Shown here: positions 25,187 through 33,561 of the stretch, piece after piece
Layout: each line of letters begins with the position of its first letter
How positions within the stretch are numbered: position 1 is the first letter of the stretch
NCBI GenBank assembly: GCA_021734255.1
Contig: JAIPJM010000001.1
Span: forward strand, 165,879 to 229,878
DNA from: Fidelibacterota bacterium
GTDB lineage: Bacteria; Fidelibacterota; UBA8477; JABMPR01
DNA: 64,000 nucleotides
Reading direction: 5' to 3'
Program-made: the position numbers and the translations under genes
The notes under the pieces: model-generated
The model's database searches: none
Told to the model about the DNA's origin: nothing
The model's input: only the letters and a program-made list of their open reading frames with translations

Positions 25187-26341
25187 TTATTTCAAAAGGA
25201 TCATCTGTTCATTTTCTTTAAGAACGTAGTCCTTCTGAGGATTGATCCGGACCTTCACTTTGCGTTCTTCGTCCCCCGTGCGACCGGCGGCTTTCAGCTT
25301 GGCGGCAATGAACTGATCCAGGTAGTCTCCAGAATCTGCAGCCAGGAAATCGCCGATACCGGCAGTTGTCTCTTCCAGAAAAACACCCATGACAGTGGTG
25401 CCGAACTCCTCAAAGGAGCTGACGAACAATTCACCATAGGTCTTACCGACCATTTTGTCGGGCACGGGCTGGGTGGCGATATGGTCCAGATCAGCATCGA
25501 GCATCTCTGACAGGAAAGCCGGGACGCCGGGACGATGGAGTTGGGCAGCCCCCATGAAGGGACCAAACTCATCGGCGACGATGATCCCATCCACCTTGGC
25601 TCGTCTCAGCTTGGACTTGCTCTCAGCGAAAAGGATATAAGCATAGACCTTGGCCTTGGGAGCCATTGTTTTAATAGAATAGGCGGCCAGGGCGGTCTTT
25701 TCGTCGGCATCGGTACTGGTGTTCTTGATCAGGTTCGGCAAGATGAGAACAGCCTTCGCTTTGGAGATATTGGCCTTCTCAAGGATGGCATCTTGCGTGT
25801 AGTCGCCCCTGACAAAGCCCAGATGGCTGGCGTTCAGTTTTGACCGCCAGCCATCGATCTCTTCTTCAGACAATTCATTCACCAGAATGACCGGTGTTTC
25901 TTCCTCTGTATCCTGTTTCAGGAATGAGTCCAGTAGTTCATCCGCCAGATCATTCCAGCCACAGATGACATAGTGATCGGAGTAGTTAATTTTTTCCAAG
26001 CCTTTACCCTCTCTGATTTTCCGGGCCACATAAATGGACGATATGGTGGCCGTGAAGAATGAGATCAGCGCCAGGGAGAAGAACATCATAATGGACGCTG
26101 CCAGTCTTGCCCCAGGTGATACCGGGGTCAGATCTCCGAAGCCCACAGTGGTCATGGTGACCCAGGCCCAGTAAAAGGCGTCGAAGAGATTGGTGATCTG
26201 TCGGTTTTCTGAACCCTGGTCCAACAGGTAGACGGCCAGGGCGCCGATGATCATAATGATCCACAGGATCACCAACAGCCCGAGGACACCCTCATCGAAA
26301 AGCTTTCTGATCCACCGTATTGTTGACTGGATGATCTTCAT
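25187..26341 (-). CDS. Two-TM potassium channel with RCK/TrkA-N domains
   Basis: A 384-residue channel: TM1 at about residues 20-40, a pore loop with selectivity filter TVGFGD (65-70), TM2 at about 78-105, then a cytoplasmic RCK N-domain (HYVICGWNDLADELLD, a Rossmann-type start) and a C-terminal TrkA-C-like part. The filter specifies K+. ATG 26341 is chosen because the further 55 in-frame codons upstream translate the dispersed repeat. No Shine-Dalgarno is visible. Likely co-transcribed with the downstream cNMP-binding gene. Confidence 0.9.
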   Translation of the reverse strand: MKIIQSTIRWIRKLFDEGVLGLLVILWIIMIIGALAVYLLDQGSENRQITNLFDAFYWAWVTMTTVGFGDLTPVSPGARLAASIMMFFSLALISFFTATISSIYVARKIREGKGLEKINYSDHYVICGWNDLADELLDSFLKQDTEEETPVILVNELSEEEIDGWRSKLNASHLGFVRGDYTQDAILEKANISKAKAVLILPNLIKNTSTDADEKTALAAYSIKTMAPKAKVYAYILFAESKSKLRRAKVDGIIVADEFGPFMGAAQLHRPGVPAFLSEMLDADLDHIATQPVPDKMVGKTYGELFVSSFEEFGTTVMGVFLEETTAGIGDFLAADSGDYLDQFIAAKLKAAGRTGDEERKVKVRINPQKDYVLKENEQMILLK

Positions 26342-26414
26342 TCGTATCAAACTAAGTACAAAGAGGGAAATGATGAAGGGATTAGTTAGAAAATTGATCG
26401 TCAACTCTCCCGCC

Positions 26415-26800
26415 GAAGCTGTCATCCTGAGCCTGACGAAGGACAAAGCGTAGGCGGACAATCTCGGAATTCTGCTTAGCACGGTTCTGAGATCCTTCGC
26501 TGGCACTCAGGAAGACTAGACCAGAGCGAGCTTTTGTAATCGGTCTTCCTGCCTGCCGAATCGAAGTGCTCTCGAAGTGAACGGCGCAGGCCTTTCGAGA
26601 ACCAGGTTTTGCTTCCCCATGCTGGTGCTGTCATTCTGAGTGAAGCCCTTAGCGAAACGAAGAATCTTGACCCCTATTACGAAACAATGGACCAAGATCC
26701 TTTCCACCTGTGCCCATAGGCTTCCAGTCTACACCCTTGCAGAGCTCCGACCAGGCAGGCGGCGGGACAGGCGCCATTGGCCCAGGATGACAAAAAGCGT
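26415..26800. repeat. Cluster of TCATCCTGAGC-family palindromes
   Basis: The 518-base gap between the K+ channel and the next plus-strand gene is made of at least two repeat units. One is GCTGTCATCCTGAGCCTGAC with GAAGGACAAAGC, and its arm GAGATCCTTCGCTGG. The other is GCTGTCATTCTGAGTGAAGC with GAATCTTGACC, with the right arm AAGATCCTTTCC and GGATGACAAAAA. No gene is supported in it. Confidence 0.7.
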
Positions 26801-26823
26801 GCTTTTTGGAAAAACCTCACTAT

Positions 26824-26840
26824 TTTAGTAAAGTACTAAA
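26824..26840. promoter_or_regulatory. Short palindrome upstream of 26860, possible operator
   Basis: TTTAGTA (26824-26830) and TACTAAA (26834-26840) form a perfect 7-bp inverted repeat with a three-base centre, 20 bases before the start codon. It could be a regulator site or a promoter-overlapping operator; no partner regulator is adjacent. Confidence 0.35.
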
Positions 26841-26859
26841 CTAGTAAAGGATAAAGAAT

Positions 26860-27339
26860 ATGAAAATACCAGCTGATCTTAAACATAAACCGGTCATCGT
26901 TTCCGAGGATTACGACAAGATCGATGGTCGGCGCGTAGACTCAGATGCCAAAGGCCTTTCCCTGGGGCTGGCCCAGTGGAACGAAAGAGGTATTGTCGAT
27001 ATTTCCGCCAAGGTCTGGCGCTACACCGGGGAAAAATGGTCCCGCCAATCGGAAGAGTTGCCCCTTCACCGTGTCCTGGATCTGGCCATCCTCATCGTTA
27101 AAGCGAAAAAGGTCTTCAAAGAACGCTACCACCAGAATGAAAAGGACTATCCCAATTATCCAACCCTGGATCGTATCGGATTACAGGGCGGCGCCATGAA
27201 TATATCGGTGTGTGAGGACAATCAATTTATTGGTGGGGACATGGATCTGTTCGAGGCGGCTCTGGCCAAAGATGATGAGATCATTTCAGAGCGGCTGAAT
27301 GTCCTTGGTGGTCTGTTGAACGAACTGAAAGCCGGGTAA
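26860..27339 (+). CDS. Hypothetical protein (possibly DUF6530-like)
   Basis: A 159-residue soluble protein. Marks are an N-terminal KPVIVSEDYDKIDGR, a central LGLAQWNERGIVDISAKVWR strand region, the helix LPLHRVLDLAILIVKAKKVF, and a late DRIGLQGGAMNISVCEDN block. From memory this resembles DUF6530 proteins, but the link is not certain. AAAGGATAAAG precedes the ATG. It is followed after three bases by a lipoprotein gene, likely co-transcribed. Confidence 0.6.
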   Translation: MKIPADLKHKPVIVSEDYDKIDGRRVDSDAKGLSLGLAQWNERGIVDISAKVWRYTGEKWSRQSEELPLHRVLDLAILIVKAKKVFKERYHQNEKDYPNYPTLDRIGLQGGAMNISVCEDNQFIGGDMDLFEAALAKDDEIISERLNVLGGLLNELKAG

Positions 27340-27342
27340 GCC

Positions 27343-27792
27343 ATGAGACGCTTGAACGGGAAGCGATCCCTGAGTCTTGCTCTTGCCGGCTTGTTCCTGC
27401 TGGGTTGTGCTGGAATGGACGACCAGCCCTTGCCAGCCGATGCCCAGGGGCAGGTGTATTTTCAATCCTTCGAGATCGATCCGTCCCGTGACTATATCCT
27501 GGGTCGGATCGTCAATGATAGTCCATACACCCTCACGTCCTGCAGGATCGCTATCAACATTTATCACGAGGATCCAACAGAAGGTGACGCACTATTTCTT
27601 ACTGAAGTGCAGCCCGGAGATAGCCTGAGAAAAAGCAGCCCTGATATTTCGGAAAAACTGTTTATGCGCGAGACGCTGAAGCCGGGCTATTCAACAGAGA
27701 TATATTTTGAATTACCGATGAAGCACTTGAGCGGGCAGGCTGTCTACACACGGGAGATCATTGAGCTGAAAGGTCGCTCTGCAGCCCAATAA
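27343..27792 (+). CDS. Small lipoprotein of unknown function
   Basis: A 149-residue lipoprotein: signal peptide (LSLALAGLFLLGC, lipid-modified Cys at about residue 22), then a beta-rich domain starting YFQSFEIDPSRDYILGRIVNDSP. This resembles FxLYD/DUF3426-like envelope domains with a V/N-D-S pattern, but the match is weak. It directly follows the preceding gene and is probably expressed with it. Confidence 0.65.
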   Translation: MRRLNGKRSLSLALAGLFLLGCAGMDDQPLPADAQGQVYFQSFEIDPSRDYILGRIVNDSPYTLTSCRIAINIYHEDPTEGDALFLTEVQPGDSLRKSSPDISEKLFMRETLKPGYSTEIYFELPMKHLSGQAVYTREIIELKGRSAAQ

Positions 27793-27916
27793 CACCTGCG
27801 AGGGAATAACACAGGATAAGCGATGGTTGATTGAGTAGAAAATTTATCTCATTTTAAATGTATCATCTTAAGTTGGTGAACGAAAGCTATTCATGGAGTC
27901 TAATGAAGGAGAAAAA

Positions 27917-28369
27917 ATGAAAAAGACATACCCCCTACTGATTGCTACCCTACTTGTTATCTCTCTGGCACCCACGACACTTCAGGCGCACTGTCAGGTA
28001 CCCTGTGGTATCTATGACGATCATGCCCGTGTCATGTCCATGCTGGAAGATGCCGCCACCGTAGAGAAAGCCATTAACCAGATCAATGATCTGGCCGGGA
28101 AGACGGATGCACAATCCCAGAACCAGATGGTGCGCTGGGTGATGAACAAGGAAAGTCATGCCCAGTCTGTCATTGAGACCATCAGCGCTTATTTCATGAC
28201 CCAGCGGGTAAAAACCAGCCAGAAAGATTATGAAGCCAGGTTGAAAGACCACCACGCTGTCGTTCTGGCAGCCATGAAGGCCAAGCAGAGCACGAGTAGT
28301 AAAGATGCGAAAGCGCTCAAAGCTGCCATCGAGGTTTTACGGGAATACTACCCAGAACATAAACATTAG
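27917..28369 (+). CDS. sodN: Nickel superoxide dismutase, exported
   Basis: A 150-residue NiSOD converting superoxide to oxygen and hydrogen peroxide. The Ni-hook HCQVPCGIYDD starts at residue 25, with ligands His25, Cys26 and Cys30 in the precursor. Most known NiSODs need a propeptide removed by SodX; here a complete Sec signal peptide (MKKTYPLLIATLLVISL, ending LQA) abuts the hook, so signal peptidase cleavage would itself expose the His N-terminus. The C-terminal part is the usual four-helix bundle. ATG 27917 follows AAGGAG. No sodX gene is adjacent. Confidence 0.93.
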   Translation: MKKTYPLLIATLLVISLAPTTLQAHCQVPCGIYDDHARVMSMLEDAATVEKAINQINDLAGKTDAQSQNQMVRWVMNKESHAQSVIETISAYFMTQRVKTSQKDYEARLKDHHAVVLAAMKAKQSTSSKDAKALKAAIEVLREYYPEHKH

Positions 28370-28377
28370 TCCTGATC

Positions 28378-29229
28378 TTGAATAGCCTGATCAAAACCAA
28401 CGGGATCAACCTGAATGTGGTTCAGGAAGGACCGGAGGATGGTCCTTTACTGCTCTTTCTTCACGGCTTCCCTGAGTTTTCCTATGCCTGGAAAGCCCAG
28501 ATACCTGTCTTCGCCGAGCAGGGGTATCGGGTCTGGGCACCGGATCAGCGTGGAAGCAACCTGAGTGATAAACCGAAAGGGATTGCTGCCTATAATCTGG
28601 ATGAACTGGCCGCCGATATTATTGGTCTCATCGATGCCGCCGGAGAAAAACAGGCTTACCTGGTAGGACATGACTGGGGAGCCTTTGTCAGCTGGTGGAT
28701 CGCTTCCAAATATCCAGACCGGGTCAAACGCATGGTCATTTTGAACGTGCCCCACGGTAAGGTCATGCGTAAACACCTGAAAGAGAACAAGGTCCAGAAA
28801 AAAAGAAGCCGCTACATGATGTATTTTCAGCTGCCCTGGTTACCGGAACGGCTGGCCAAACATGACAATTGGAAACTGGCTGCTCAATCTCTGACAACCA
28901 CCAGCCGCGAGGGTACCTTCTCAGAATATGATCTGGATATGTATCGTCAGGCCTGGTCTCAACCCGGCGCTTTTCACGCTACCCTGAACTGGTATCGAGC
29001 CTCTTTCAGAAACGCCCCGCCCAATCCGAAGACCTCCCGCATAGGCGTACCCACCCTTTTGATATGGGGTAAAAAGGATGTTTTCTTGGGCAGCGAGATG
29101 GCCCAGGAAAGTATCGATCTGTGTGATGAGGGTGAGCTGGTCATGTTGGAGGATGCCAGTCACTGGCTACACCATGAAAAGCCAGAAAAGGTGAACCAGC
29201 TTATCCGGGATTTCATTCAGGACAAGTAG
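28378..29229 (+). CDS. Alpha/beta-hydrolase, epoxide-hydrolase-like
   Basis: A 283-residue hydrolase with the epoxide hydrolase pattern: oxyanion motif HGFPEFSYAW, nucleophile Asp in VGHDWGAFVSWW, acid Asp in WGKKDVF and base His in DASHWLHHEKP. The nucleophile being Asp, not Ser, favours epoxide hydrolase or dehalogenase chemistry. The only suitable start is TTG 28378, eight bases after the sodN stop and without a clear ribosome-binding site, so translation may be coupled to sodN. No signal peptide. Confidence 0.87.
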   Translation: MNSLIKTNGINLNVVQEGPEDGPLLLFLHGFPEFSYAWKAQIPVFAEQGYRVWAPDQRGSNLSDKPKGIAAYNLDELAADIIGLIDAAGEKQAYLVGHDWGAFVSWWIASKYPDRVKRMVILNVPHGKVMRKHLKENKVQKKRSRYMMYFQLPWLPERLAKHDNWKLAAQSLTTTSREGTFSEYDLDMYRQAWSQPGAFHATLNWYRASFRNAPPNPKTSRIGVPTLLIWGKKDVFLGSEMAQESIDLCDEGELVMLEDASHWLHHEKPEKVNQLIRDFIQDK

Positions 29230-29280
29230 GAATATAGAAGATCAGGGCTGAATTGATATTTTGATCAGCTAATTTACAAA

Positions 29281-29313
29281 TTGCCCCACGCTTCAGCGTG
29301 GGATAAGTCTTTT
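29281..29313. terminator. REP-like hairpin between convergent genes
   Basis: CCCACGC (29285-29291) and GCGTGGG (29296-29302) with loop TTCA, then ATAAGTCTTTT. Its layout resembles, in opposite orientation, the hairpin at 31953-31977 next to the RAYT gene (shared TTGCC-CA-GC...AGCGTG-G...CTTTT). It may serve as terminator for the hydrolase gene. Confidence 0.5.
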
Positions 29314-29437
29314 CAGGTACTATTTTTGGGTGGGATCTCTGGTTAGCTGAGAAGGTGAAATATAAAGAGATACACTTCCGGACTCAAGACCAACGCAAGG
29401 TCCGTATTACGGACAAAATTGAAAATTATGTGTGTAG

Positions 29438-30235
29438 CTACTTTCCCGGATACAGAATTGGATTTAGGTGAGTGTCAGCCAAGCCACCGGGTTTTACCCC
29501 AGGTATAAAGGCATCCCGGTCTACCAGTTGCGTATCGCTGGGTTTTTTCAACAAGCGGGTTTCTGCGTCCATATAAATTATGGTCATCACCTCACGGGGC
29601 TTGGCTGAGCGGTTGGATCCGGCAAAGTGCACGGTCCAGCCATTGTGAATACTGATATCGCCCAGTTCAAAGGCGTCCTGCGAAAGACTGAAGCCTGAAT
29701 TTCCCACCCAGTCGGAATAAAAGGTCTCGCTCTCATCACTAATGAGGAGGTCGCGTCCCTCCTGCTTGGTGTGGGTCCCGGCAGCAAAACCCAAAGCCCC
29801 CATTTCAAGGGGTACATCCTGGAGCGGGATCCAGAGGGTGCAGGTATTGTTGGTGTCCAGGGGCCAATAGACCTGGTCCACATGCCAGGGTGTGGGGCCG
29901 CCACCGGGCTCCTTGAACAGGGCCTGGTCATGATAAAGTCGAACGGAATCCACGCCCATAATTGCAGCTGCAATGCGGGCCAGCCCCTCATTGAAGACAA
30001 AATCACGAACCACGTCCGACTGTTGCCAGAGGTTGGTGACCTGAGTGAACGCCCGTCCGTAGGTATCACGTTCTTCCAGGGGTGGGCGCTCTGGTTCAAG
30101 TTCATCCATGAGCACACGCAGATCTTTCTTAAAGGTGGTCAGATCATCAGGCTTAATGATGTGAGACAGATGTATGAAGCCATTTTTCTGATATTGAATA
30201 CGCTCTTTTTCACCTGGAACAGTGTTTATCTGCAT
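29438..30235 (-). CDS. Phytanoyl-CoA dioxygenase (PhyH) family protein
   Basis: A 265-residue Fe(II)/2-oxoglutarate dioxygenase. The metal motif is HVDQ (about residue 126), with the distal His in the VHFAGSNRS segment and the 2-oxoglutarate Arg following it. The N-terminal QYQKNGFIHLSHII helix-strand is typical of PhyH. Enzymes of this family hydroxylate varied small molecules; the substrate is not readable. ATG 30235 is used; the in-frame extension to 30322 overlaps the rhomboid gene end. It follows the rhomboid gene by 19 bases on the same strand. Confidence 0.87.
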   Translation of the reverse strand: MQINTVPGEKERIQYQKNGFIHLSHIIKPDDLTTFKKDLRVLMDELEPERPPLEERDTYGRAFTQVTNLWQQSDVVRDFVFNEGLARIAAAIMGVDSVRLYHDQALFKEPGGGPTPWHVDQVYWPLDTNNTCTLWIPLQDVPLEMGALGFAAGTHTKQEGRDLLISDESETFYSDWVGNSGFSLSQDAFELGDISIHNGWTVHFAGSNRSAKPREVMTIIYMDAETRLLKKPSDTQLVDRDAFIPGVKPGGLADTHLNPILYPGK

Positions 30236-30254
30236 TGAATTGTTCTCTTTAGTT

Positions 30255-31160
30255 TTAATTCGGGTTGTCTGTCTTATCCGAAAGCTTGGAGGACAGCTCC
30301 AGCATGCGTTTTTTCTCTGCATCGCTGAGCGCCTCGTATCCGACCCGGGTGATCTTGTCCAGGAGGTCGTCCATCTCCTGGCGAAGTTCTTTTTCCGATT
30401 CTACGCGATGCCAGGTGCCTCTCCCGCGGGAGCTTGATCTCGGTTTTTTCTGCTTCGAATCCTTGATAACCCTGACCTTAAGGATGCGGTCAAACCAGCT
30501 GCGCCAGGGAAGGTTCAGCCCGCGATATTTACGGTGACGTCGGAGATAGAACCAGCCCACCACCAGTCCACCCAGGTGGGTAATATGACTGATGCCGTCG
30601 CTATTCCCAACGGAAGCAAAGGTCATGAAGCCCATGAACAGCATGAGGTATTTGACTTTCACCGGCATGATGAAATAGACCAGGACGGTTCGATTGGGAT
30701 AGGTCATGGCATAGGCCAGCAGGATACCATACACTGCTCCACTGGCACCGATGATGGACGGGATATAACCAGAGTATCCGGTGAGCACGCCAATGAAATA
30801 GGGTACCAAAGAAAAGAGACCGGCACCGACACCGGTGACCATGTAATAGCGGATGAATTCTTTTTTGCCCCAGATGGTTTCCAGTTCAGAGCCGAACATC
30901 CAGAGCATAAGCATGTTGATCCCGATGTGCCAGAAATTGGCATGGAGGAACATATAGGAAAAGGGCTGCCAGAGCCTTACCCGAAAGATCACATCATGGG
31001 GGTTCAATCCGAACCAGTCAGCCCAGACATTTACATTGGTGATCTGGGTCAGGACAAAGACAACAGCATTGGCGATCAGGAGTTGCTTGACGCCATCGCC
31101 CATCTGTCGTGGTCCGAAGCGCATCTGCTGCGGACCCTGATTGTACTGCCACTGGTTCAT
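30255..31160 (-). CDS. Rhomboid family intramembrane serine protease
   Basis: A 301-residue rhomboid with about six membrane helices. The catalytic dyad is Ser140 in GASGAVYG and His195 in HITHLGG; the oxyanion region HANFWHIGIN (His78, Asn82) is present. A long charged C-terminal cytosolic tail (about 225-301) carries a putative coiled coil (SEKELRQEMDDLLDKI). It cleaves membrane proteins inside the bilayer. Same strand and close to the PhyH gene, probably one transcript. Confidence 0.93.
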   Translation of the reverse strand: MNQWQYNQGPQQMRFGPRQMGDGVKQLLIANAVVFVLTQITNVNVWADWFGLNPHDVIFRVRLWQPFSYMFLHANFWHIGINMLMLWMFGSELETIWGKKEFIRYYMVTGVGAGLFSLVPYFIGVLTGYSGYIPSIIGASGAVYGILLAYAMTYPNRTVLVYFIMPVKVKYLMLFMGFMTFASVGNSDGISHITHLGGLVVGWFYLRRHRKYRGLNLPWRSWFDRILKVRVIKDSKQKKPRSSSRGRGTWHRVESEKELRQEMDDLLDKITRVGYEALSDAEKKRMLELSSKLSDKTDNPN

Positions 31161-31249
31161 GCTAAAGTATAAGAATTATCAGGCATTTTGAAAGTCGCTA
31201 GCTGATATTTGGTCAAAATTGGTTCCCCTTTTGTCAAAAGGAATAGATA

Positions 31250-31879
31250 TCGCTACAGCGTAGCGAGACAGGCTAAAGCAGAGAGCAAAAAAATATAAAG
31301 CGCCCTGTAGGAGGCGCGATATTGGTTTCGACCTCACCGAGTACTATATTTGGACTCCTGATCTAACACCCAAGGAAAAAAAGGACGGTAAAAATGGCAA
31401 ACACCTATACGCGTGTGTATTTACATGTAATTATCAGAGTAAAGCGAGGTCATCCACGTATTAAACCAACATTTGAAAAGGAGTTATATGGATACATTGG
31501 GGCAATCATTAAAAACCAGGGACATTTTCCCGTTCGGATCAATGGTGTATCGAATCACATACACATACTTTTGATATTTAAACCCGTCGGAGACCTATCA
31601 GCATTGATGAGAGAAGTAAAATCTGAATCATCTCGTATGATCAATGAAGCGGGTTGGACAAGAAGGAAGTTCAGATGGCAGGTGGGCTTTGCTGCATTTT
31701 CCTGTGACCACCACAGTGTGGATGTTGTGGTGAAGTACATTGAAAAACAAAAGGAGCACCACGCAAAAGGAAGAACATTCCGAGCGGAATATCAAGAATT
31801 CTTAGATATGTACGGAGTGGATTGGAATGAACGATACCTTGAGGATTAAAAAAAGACTAATTGCGCTACTCTGTAGCGC
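31250..31879 (+). mobile_element. RAYT/IS200-type unit flanked by short hairpins
   Basis: The transposase gene is bracketed by two look-alike hairpins: TCGCTAC-AGC-GTAGCGA (31250-31266) and GCGCTAC-TCT-GTAGCGC (31863-31879). Both have a CTAC-3 nt-GTAG core. A GCGCC...GGCGC hairpin also lies at 31301-31318, and GCCTCC-GAT-GGAGGC at 31913-31927. This is the arrangement of REP-associated tyrosine transposases or IS200-like elements with hairpin ends. No target duplication could be defined. Confidence 0.55.
31394..31849 (+). CDS. tnpA: IS200-like Y1 (HUH) transposase, RAYT type
   Basis: A 151-residue single-strand DNA transposase. The HUH metal motif is in NHIHILL, and the nucleophile Tyr is in the C-terminal helix VVVKYIEKQKEHHAKG. 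The start AMBIENT region YTRVYLHVIIRVK is the usual first strand. It should nick and join at hairpin ends on one strand. No tnpB accessory gene is present. AAGGACGG precedes the ATG. Complete and apparently intact. Confidence 0.93.
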   Translation: MANTYTRVYLHVIIRVKRGHPRIKPTFEKELYGYIGAIIKNQGHFPVRINGVSNHIHILLIFKPVGDLSALMREVKSESSRMINEAGWTRRKFRWQVGFAAFSCDHHSVDVVVKYIEKQKEHHAKGRTFRAEYQEFLDMYGVDWNERYLED

Positions 31880-31947
31880 TGGATGGTTGGATTAGGATTC
31901 TTGAATGAATTTGCCTCCGATGGAGGCAGGCTGTTTTTGTGTTAGGA

Positions 31948-31977
31948 TTAAAAGCCCTCACGCTTAGGCATGAGGCA
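31948..31977 (-). terminator. Rho-independent terminator of the DUF819 gene
   Basis: Read on the minus strand: CCTCATGC-CTAA-GCGTGAGG (one T-G pair) followed by GCTTTTAATCC, four bases after the DUF819 stop. It is also related to the hairpin at 29281-29313. Confidence 0.65.
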
Positions 31978-31980
31978 AAT

Positions 31981-33159
31981 TTAGATTCGGCTGACCCACT
32001 CCATGAGCTGGGCAGTGAGAAATCCAAAATATAGCCCCAGGATATTACCCAACACACCCATGAGGAGGCCTACCGGTGCCATGCCCTTCTGGTATACCGA
32101 GGCCACGATGGGTGCTGAAACCACGCCACCGATATTGGCCTGTGAGCTGGTGGCAATGAGAAACATGGGTGCCTTTACAGCCCGTCCAGCGAAGAAGAGT
32201 ACCGTGGCATGGATAGCGATCCACACCACACCCGCTGCCAGAAACATGGGCGCTTCGGTGATGGCTCGCAGATCTGCTTTAGCGCCAATGGTGGTGAGCA
32301 GGAGATACAGGAAGAAATTCCCCAGGTGGGAAGCGCCATGCTTTTCCAGTTTCGAAACAGGCGTAAACGAGAGGCCCAGACCAAGGAGTGAAACCAGGAT
32401 GACGGTCCAGCCAAAACTGGTGACGACCTTCCCCAGGTCAGGTAAAATTTCGCCGGCTTTCAGGCTGAGGAACCCCAGTCCGAGACCAATGACGACCATA
32501 AAGATCAGCGACGGGAAACTGAGGGGGACGGACTGTCTGTTTTCAGAACGATTCAGATGCTCACTGAGTTCATGGACCGGAGAGGAGGTCACCTTGTTCC
32601 AGGTATCCAGTCGGGACTGGAAGGCGGACAGGAAAATGACAACGCCCATCCATCCGTAGCCAACCACCGTATCCACAATGATCATGACACCAAAAAGTTC
32701 GTCCCGCACACCAATGGAGGTACCCACTGCCACCATGTTGGCGCTGCCGCCGATCCAACTGCCAGAGAGGGCTCCCATACCCTGCCAGGCATCTGCAGGC
32801 AGCCAGGCACCAAAGATCGCCAGGCTCACCACGCCACCGAGGACAATACCGACGGTTCCGCCCAGCATGGTCACCAGGGCTTTGGGTCCCAGTTTTGAAA
32901 TGGCTTTTACATCTGCGGAAAGCAGGAGCAGGACCAGGGCTGCAGGTAATAGATAGGTTTTGACCCAGCCGTATAATTCAGAGGCTTCAGGTGTAATCCC
33001 CAGGGTGGTGGAGATCATGGGCAGGAAGTAGACGAAGATGACCGGCGGAACCACCTTGAAGATCTTCTCCGACCAGGCTTGCTGTTTCACGAAATAGATG
33101 AGCCCCATGATGGACAGGAGGTAAACGAGGATCGCAGTTGGGTCTTGTATCAGTGCCAT
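31981..33159 (-). CDS. DUF819 family membrane protein
   Basis: A 392-residue membrane protein with about ten to twelve helices and two conserved Gly/Ser/Asn-rich stretches, GSWIGGSANMVAVG and SSQANIGGVVSAPIVA, typical of DUF819 (YjcL-like). The twin motifs suggest an inverted-repeat transporter fold, but no substrate is known. Terminator follows closely. The upstream minus-strand gene is 72 bases away. Confidence 0.87.
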   Translation of the reverse strand: MALIQDPTAILVYLLSIMGLIYFVKQQAWSEKIFKVVPPVIFVYFLPMISTTLGITPEASELYGWVKTYLLPAALVLLLLSADVKAISKLGPKALVTMLGGTVGIVLGGVVSLAIFGAWLPADAWQGMGALSGSWIGGSANMVAVGTSIGVRDELFGVMIIVDTVVGYGWMGVVIFLSAFQSRLDTWNKVTSSPVHELSEHLNRSENRQSVPLSFPSLIFMVVIGLGLGFLSLKAGEILPDLGKVVTSFGWTVILVSLLGLGLSFTPVSKLEKHGASHLGNFFLYLLLTTIGAKADLRAITEAPMFLAAGVVWIAIHATVLFFAGRAVKAPMFLIATSSQANIGGVVSAPIVASVYQKGMAPVGLLMGVLGNILGLYFGFLTAQLMEWVSRI

Positions 33160-33231
33160 CGAATTTTCCTAATAATTTTGAGTGCGTTTCATTGTAGCAG
33201 TGTTGCATGCAACGCTGCTACAATTGTGCCA

Positions 33232-33546
33232 TTAATTTGAATCTAAAATGCTCTGGATCTCTTCATCGGTCATGGCGAACTCCCGGGCTTCTTTGACCAG
33301 GTGACGCCAGACGGCAGGGAGCCCCAGAATCAGCAGGGTCAGAATGATATAGAAGGACAGGGGTTTCATAAAAAACAGGGCTGAGATACCGATCAGGCCA
33401 GAGATCACAGTCGTTACTTTTCCGTCCCGGTCCAGGATCCGCCTTCGCTCGGCAATAGCCGCCTGGAGCTGGTCGACATTCTTGGTACGCCGGTCTGATT
33501 CTTTCAGTTGTCCCAGGATGGGGTGTGTGTCAATTGTACTCATCAT
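33232..33546 (-). CDS. Small membrane protein of unknown function
   Basis: A 104-residue protein: a charged N-terminal helix (VDQLQAAIAERRRILD), one or two hydrophobic helices (about residues 47-82, VISGLIGISALFFM and SFYIILTLLILGL), and a soluble tail ending EEIQSILDSN. Not recognised. It sits 15 bases after the peptide-binding protein gene on the same strand and could share its transcript. Confidence 0.6.
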   Translation of the reverse strand: MMSTIDTHPILGQLKESDRRTKNVDQLQAAIAERRRILDRDGKVTTVISGLIGISALFFMKPLSFYIILTLLILGLPAVWRHLVKEAREFAMTDEEIQSILDSN

Positions 33547-33561
33547 TACTTCCTATTCTTC

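Noticed and set aside
26342..26506. Longer N-terminus for the K+ channel
   Set aside because: The extra residues translate the TCATCCTGAGC repeat.
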